A stretch of DNA of 8,904 bases from Bacillota bacterium (GTDB taxonomy: Bacteria > Bacillota > Sulfobacillia > Sulfobacillales > Sulfobacillaceae). The DNA lies in contig JAMCTO010000235.1 of NCBI GenBank assembly GCA_023381095.1, positions 1 through 8,904 on the forward strand, in the 5' to 3' direction. The position numbers and the translations under genes were made by a program. Of this stretch, positions 6,201 through 8,904 are shown one piece after another (the stretch's first letter is position 1; each line of letters begins with the position of its first letter). The notes under the pieces are model-generated. The model saw nothing but the letters and a program-made list of their open reading frames with translations, ran no database searches and had not been told where the DNA came from.

Positions 6201-8015
6201 CTACGATGAGATAGATGAATTAGCTGGCGCCGGGGTTACCCCCGGAGGATTTACCGTGACCAAAGTACCGTAGTGTACGGTATGATACACGATGGGCCCA
6301 ATATTTAACGGCAACTCTACGCAACCCAAACTTTGGGGAAATCCATAGGAAGCCCGAGGAAATGCATGCACTGCATCGCCTCCCTTGAAGTAGTTAATCC
6401 AGTGAACTGGATCCGCATACGGCGTCCCATTTGGATTGTGTCCGCGCATGACTTGAAACGGCAGCCGCTCGTAGACCGGGAACGTGCCTAAGTACGTAGG
6501 CGTTTGCGGAATGCCTGTATTGGCATCCGAAGAGAGGACCAATTGCCCGTTGTCCCACAATTCCATGGTTTCCGGCAGACCTTCGGTGACAAATATATAG
6601 GTGTAACCATCCGGACTGACCTGTCCTGCAAGTCGGTCGTCAATTAGGGTTTTCCATACAGTCGGTCCGGGAATTCCGTCGACAGTCAATCCGTTGACAC
6701 GCTCAAATTGCATAATGGCGCCTTTGATCATTACGGTCCAATTCCCTGGGCTCCAAAGTGATTTTAAGGCCTCGGGCCAGTTTTCGGATTTCCATTGAAA
6801 CGTTCCGGTGGGTGGGTCATAAATTGTCGAAATTTCAGCGGAAAGGGTATGGGTATCAGTCGTTGTAGGTTGCCAACTGACCGGAAGATAGCCTTCTTCG
6901 GCCAACAATTGCTGTAAACGTAAAACAGATCCCGGTGCCGTGGCCCAGGTTAACGTGGTTGTGTGTGCCAGATAGGATCCCGATCGGGTGCGAGGGCCAT
7001 CCGCCCCACCGGGAATGGTTATTGCCACCAACGCGTTGGGACCGAAGCCAAATTCTGAATTCGGGGTATATTGATAGGTGGTTGCATTGATTTCCTTCCA
7101 TGATCCTGGGGTTTTTGGCACCACCTGCCAATGCTTCAGGTCTCGATGGGTTAACGGTTGGCTAAAAGTGACCGTTAAGGGTGTTTGCGGGGATATGTCT
7201 GTTTTCGGTGTGCTGGCCGCGGTAAGATACGGTGGTGCCGTCCATTCCACGGTTTTTGCCGGACCTAAGGATTCCCAAAGGACAGCCGCGGTACGTATCG
7301 TGATGGAGCCAATAGTTCCCGGCTGTGTGGCATCAACGTGAACGGTCACTCTTCGATTAGGAACCGCCAAACGGACTGTGGCAGTGCGATGCTCTGTGGC
7401 GTAAGCGACCATGGCTACAGGTTTTTCAAAGACGAGTGTCATGACTGGCGCGACACTCCGAGTAATTTGAGGTTCTGCCACAATAGGAGTCGTCGGAGTG
7501 GTGACCGGGATCACCACGTTCTGGGTTTCTCCCGGAAGCCAGTTCATAATAGGTGCGTGCTGAATCACCAAGTGAACCGATCCCAAAACACCTGGAGGGA
7601 GAACGCGTTCGGGGATCAAGCGCTGGAAGCGGTCTGCTAACGCTACAGTATGTCCATCATAGCTGAAGGTGGCGACCTCCACTCGTGCCCCCCATCCGCC
7701 TAAAGTCACGTGGAGAAGTCCTCGACGACTCTCCGTGGTTCGCAGACGCGGCAACGATAGGGCAAACATGGTGATGATTCCCAAAAAAACAACGGGTATC
7801 CAAATCCAAGTAATGGGGGAGCCTGCCGGATACGGACGAAATCCCCTATGCGTTCGAGAATGTGGCACGCTCAAATCAGATCGCCTTCTTTCATTCCAAA
7901 TACAATAACAACAACGCCACGGTTTCCCAAGAGGTTGCGACAATTTCTCAAACATCGTAAATGACGACAGCAATAATTCCAAACCCGGCAAGCAAGGATC
8001 AGGGAAATTAATCAT
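6201..8015 (-). CDS. Membrane-anchored L,D-transpeptidase (YkuD) with Ig-like and peptidoglycan-binding regions
   Basis: The longest frame has 604 residues. One membrane span (68-88) follows a basic cytoplasmic part. Outside come beta-rich Ig-like regions (about 99-360), a peptidoglycan-binding-like part (364-457, LQQLLAEEGYL and GLTVDGIPGPTVW) and a C-terminal YkuD domain (about 470-590) with H550 and nucleophile C565 in SLGCVELP. Such enzymes cross-link peptidoglycan stems between diaminopimelate residues. The motif has Leu where SHGC is common, but GFPQSLGCVELP seems normal for this subgroup. Three starts are possible: ATG 8015 and ATG 7955 without ribosome binding sites, and TTG 7874 with AGAAGG 9 bases upstream. 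The longest is reported; TTG 7874 gives a simpler N-terminus. It is transcribed toward the lactonase but separated by 203 bases with its own promoter signals. Confidence 0.9.
   Translation of the reverse strand: MINFPDPCLPGLELLLSSFTMFEKLSQPLGKPWRCCYCIWNERRRSDLSVPHSRTHRGFRPYPAGSPITWIWIPVVFLGIITMFALSLPRLRTTESRRGLLHVTLGGWGARVEVATFSYDGHTVALADRFQRLIPERVLPPGVLGSVHLVIQHAPIMNWLPGETQNVVIPVTTPTTPIVAEPQITRSVAPVMTLVFEKPVAMVAYATEHRTATVRLAVPNRRVTVHVDATQPGTIGSITIRTAAVLWESLGPAKTVEWTAPPYLTAASTPKTDISPQTPLTVTFSQPLTHRDLKHWQVVPKTPGSWKEINATTYQYTPNSEFGFGPNALVAITIPGGADGPRTRSGSYLAHTTTLTWATAPGSVLRLQQLLAEEGYLPVSWQPTTTDTHTLSAEISTIYDPPTGTFQWKSENWPEALKSLWSPGNWTVMIKGAIMQFERVNGLTVDGIPGPTVWKTLIDDRLAGQVSPDGYTYIFVTEGLPETMELWDNGQLVLSSDANTGIPQTPTYLGTFPVYERLPFQVMRGHNPNGTPYADPVHWINYFKGGDAVHAFPRASYGFPQSLGCVELPLNIGPIVYHTVHYGTLVTVNPPGVTPAPANSSISS
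7874..7889 (-). promoter_or_regulatory. Alternative ribosome binding site for the L,D-transpeptidase
   Basis: AGAAGG (7884-7889) lies 9 bases before an in-frame TTG (7872-7874). The two upstream ATG codons (8015, 7955) lack any such site. If used, the protein loses its first 47 residues and starts about 20 residues before the membrane span, losing the Cys-rich segment. Confidence 0.4.
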
Positions 8016-8054
8016 ATTATTGCGCGTCGATTTGCGGTGTATGGATCTCAGGGA

Positions 8055-8087
8055 ACATCAAACCAGACGTGCCTGACGGACATCAAA
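8055..8087. repeat. Short direct repeat ACATCAAA upstream of the transpeptidase gene
   Basis: ACATCAAA occurs at 8055-8062 and again at 8080-8087, 25 bases apart start to start, in the 107-base gap between the partial gene and the transpeptidase gene. The copies could be half-sites for a regulator on one face of the helix, but eight bases twice can arise by chance. Apart from this I see only a TATGAT at 8011-8016 without a -35 box in this gap. Confidence 0.2.
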
Positions 8088-8122
8088 TGTTTATTGGAGG
8101 CAAAATAACATTGCCGTTAATG

Positions 8123-8904
8123 TCATGTTTTTGCCCAATACATCCCATTTTTTCGATAGTATCCCGGAAGAGGATAGGGAGGGCCATCGGGATATTGATG
8201 TCGTATGGCTTGGGAACTGGGATTACCGATCCAGTCGTAGAGCAGGCTGGCTTTTAGCCCTTGGTTAAGACGCTGCATAGCCGCAGTCCTCTTTTGGGCG
8301 TCTTCATTGGGCATGGGTAACAAATTGGCCCAAATCAGAGAAAATTCGACATCTCCATGATTAAAATACGTGGGACTCTGGCTTAAAGCCGAACTGATGG
8401 GGATCGCATCGCCTGCCGGGCATGCTTGGTGGCTGGGATCTTTCATCACATAGCAATTCCAAAACGCCGCGTCGGCATCGACCGATTGCCAAGCGGTTTG
8501 GTTAATCAGCGTGAGCGCCCGTTGAATTCGCGCAGCGGTAAGGGATGGGGAAGGAGCGCCTTGATAGCGAATTTTGCCCGCAAGCAGTGGGTTTGCGGGA
8601 AAAGTTCCTATCCAGGAGCCAATGCCGACATATACACGGTTTGTGGCCGTGGCAAATGCCGGAGGCTGCGACCAAAGCGGATAGGTGAGGGTATCGGAAT
8701 AGGAGCGGGGCAAAGAAAAAATTCGGTATTGTCCGGTGACGACATTCAGCGCGACCAAACGATCCCAATGACGAAAGCCCCAAACCCCGCTGGGGAACGC
8801 CCAATTAGCACGAGCCGGACCTTTTAGGGCTAGCCAAATCCATTGGCCGGATTGGCCGATGACCCGATTATCAAATTGAAATGGGGTCGATGCCGGGTTT
8901 TGTC
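8123..8904 (-). CDS. Unrecognised protein, probably extracytoplasmic (5' end outside window)
   Basis: The frame ends with TGA at 8123-8125 and is open, without a stop, to the right edge, giving 259 residues of C-terminal sequence. A TTG at 8758 is only an internal codon: the 48 codons upstream read as ordinary protein rich in Trp and Gly. I recognise no family. The part around VALNVVTGQYRIFSLP looks like a strand pair of a beta-propeller. Two cysteines (WNCYVM and QACPAG, 13 residues apart) and many Trp, Tyr, Pro and Asn residues suggest a secreted or surface protein with a disulfide. No membrane span is visible in this part. It lies 107 bases upstream of the transpeptidase gene on the same strand; any functional link is a guess. 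Confidence 0.7.
   Translation of the reverse strand, partial: QNPASTPFQFDNRVIGQSGQWIWLALKGPARANWAFPSGVWGFRHWDRLVALNVVTGQYRIFSLPRSYSDTLTYPLWSQPPAFATATNRVYVGIGSWIGTFPANPLLAGKIRYQGAPSPSLTAARIQRALTLINQTAWQSVDADAAFWNCYVMKDPSHQACPAGDAIPISSALSQSPTYFNHGDVEFSLIWANLLPMPNEDAQKRTAAMQRLNQGLKASLLYDWIGNPSSQAIRHQYPDGPPYPLPGYYRKNGMYWAKT

Noticed and set aside
6229..6244. Perfect hairpin CCGGGG-TTAC-CCCCGG near the end of the transpeptidase gene as a terminator
   Set aside because: It lies inside the coding sequence (Pro-Pro-Gly codons), before the stop, with no T-tract after it in the leftward direction.
6470..6940. Apparent insertion of about 45 residues inside the peptidoglycan-binding part of the transpeptidase
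   Set aside because: I recall the same split arrangement, with FQW and W-rich segments, in related L,D-transpeptidases, so it is probably normal for the subgroup.
8108..8123. ACATT...AATGT stem at the stop of the partial right-edge gene, followed leftward by TATTTTG
   Set aside because: The stem is only 5 bp and AT-rich, too weak to call a terminator with confidence.
8758..8758. TTG at 8758 as the true start of the right-edge gene
   Set aside because: The frame continues upstream without a stop to the window edge and reads as ordinary protein; no good ribosome binding site precedes the TTG.

Overview
The window looks like a chromosomal segment of a thermoacidophilic Gram-positive bacterium, most likely Sulfobacillus or a close relative. 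This is an inference from the gene set: a phosphotriesterase-like lactonase very close in sequence to the Sulfolobus enzyme, a membrane-anchored L,D-transpeptidase of the kind found in Gram-positive lineages, Tat and Sec exported redox and phosphoesterase proteins, purine-rich ribosome binding sites and frequent TTG starts. No mobile element, tRNA, rRNA or CRISPR array was seen.

Left part (1-2723). A response regulator gene, cut by the left edge, reads leftward from a TTG at 278. A three-gene cluster reads rightward from 415: a six-helix membrane protein of unknown function, a Tat-exported calcineurin-type metallophosphoesterase, and a small Sec-exported c-type cytochrome whose start overlaps the phosphoesterase stop. 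The 136-base divergent gap carries back-to-back promoters and a GC palindrome near the regulator's predicted transcription start. A long hairpin between the membrane protein and the phosphoesterase covers the phosphoesterase ribosome binding site.

Middle part (2641-5997, all leftward). A lactonase of the phosphotriesterase family (TTG start at 5997) is followed after 18 bases by an acyl-CoA synthetase/AMP-ligase, then a probable terminator hairpin, then an isochorismatase-like cysteine hydrolase with its own extended -10 promoter. The last gene runs into the 3' end of the cytochrome gene and overlaps it by 83 bases, tail to tail. The lactonase and ligase make a plausible two-step route: a lactone is opened to a hydroxy acid, which is then activated with CoA.

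Right part (6001-8904, leftward). A 203-base gap holds the lactonase promoter region and a strong 16-bp hairpin with no T-tract. Next comes a membrane-anchored L,D-transpeptidase with Ig-like and peptidoglycan-binding segments and a C-terminal YkuD catalytic domain; its start is uncertain. The window ends inside an unrecognised, probably extracytoplasmic protein whose open frame continues past the right edge.

The genes are of known families. The points most worth a second look are the lactonase-ligase pairing, the ribosome-binding-site hairpin, the phosphoesterase-cytochrome pair, the strong intergenic hairpin at 6125-6165 and the zinc-finger-like N-terminus of the longest transpeptidase reading frame. 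I saw no clear sign of a wholly new system.
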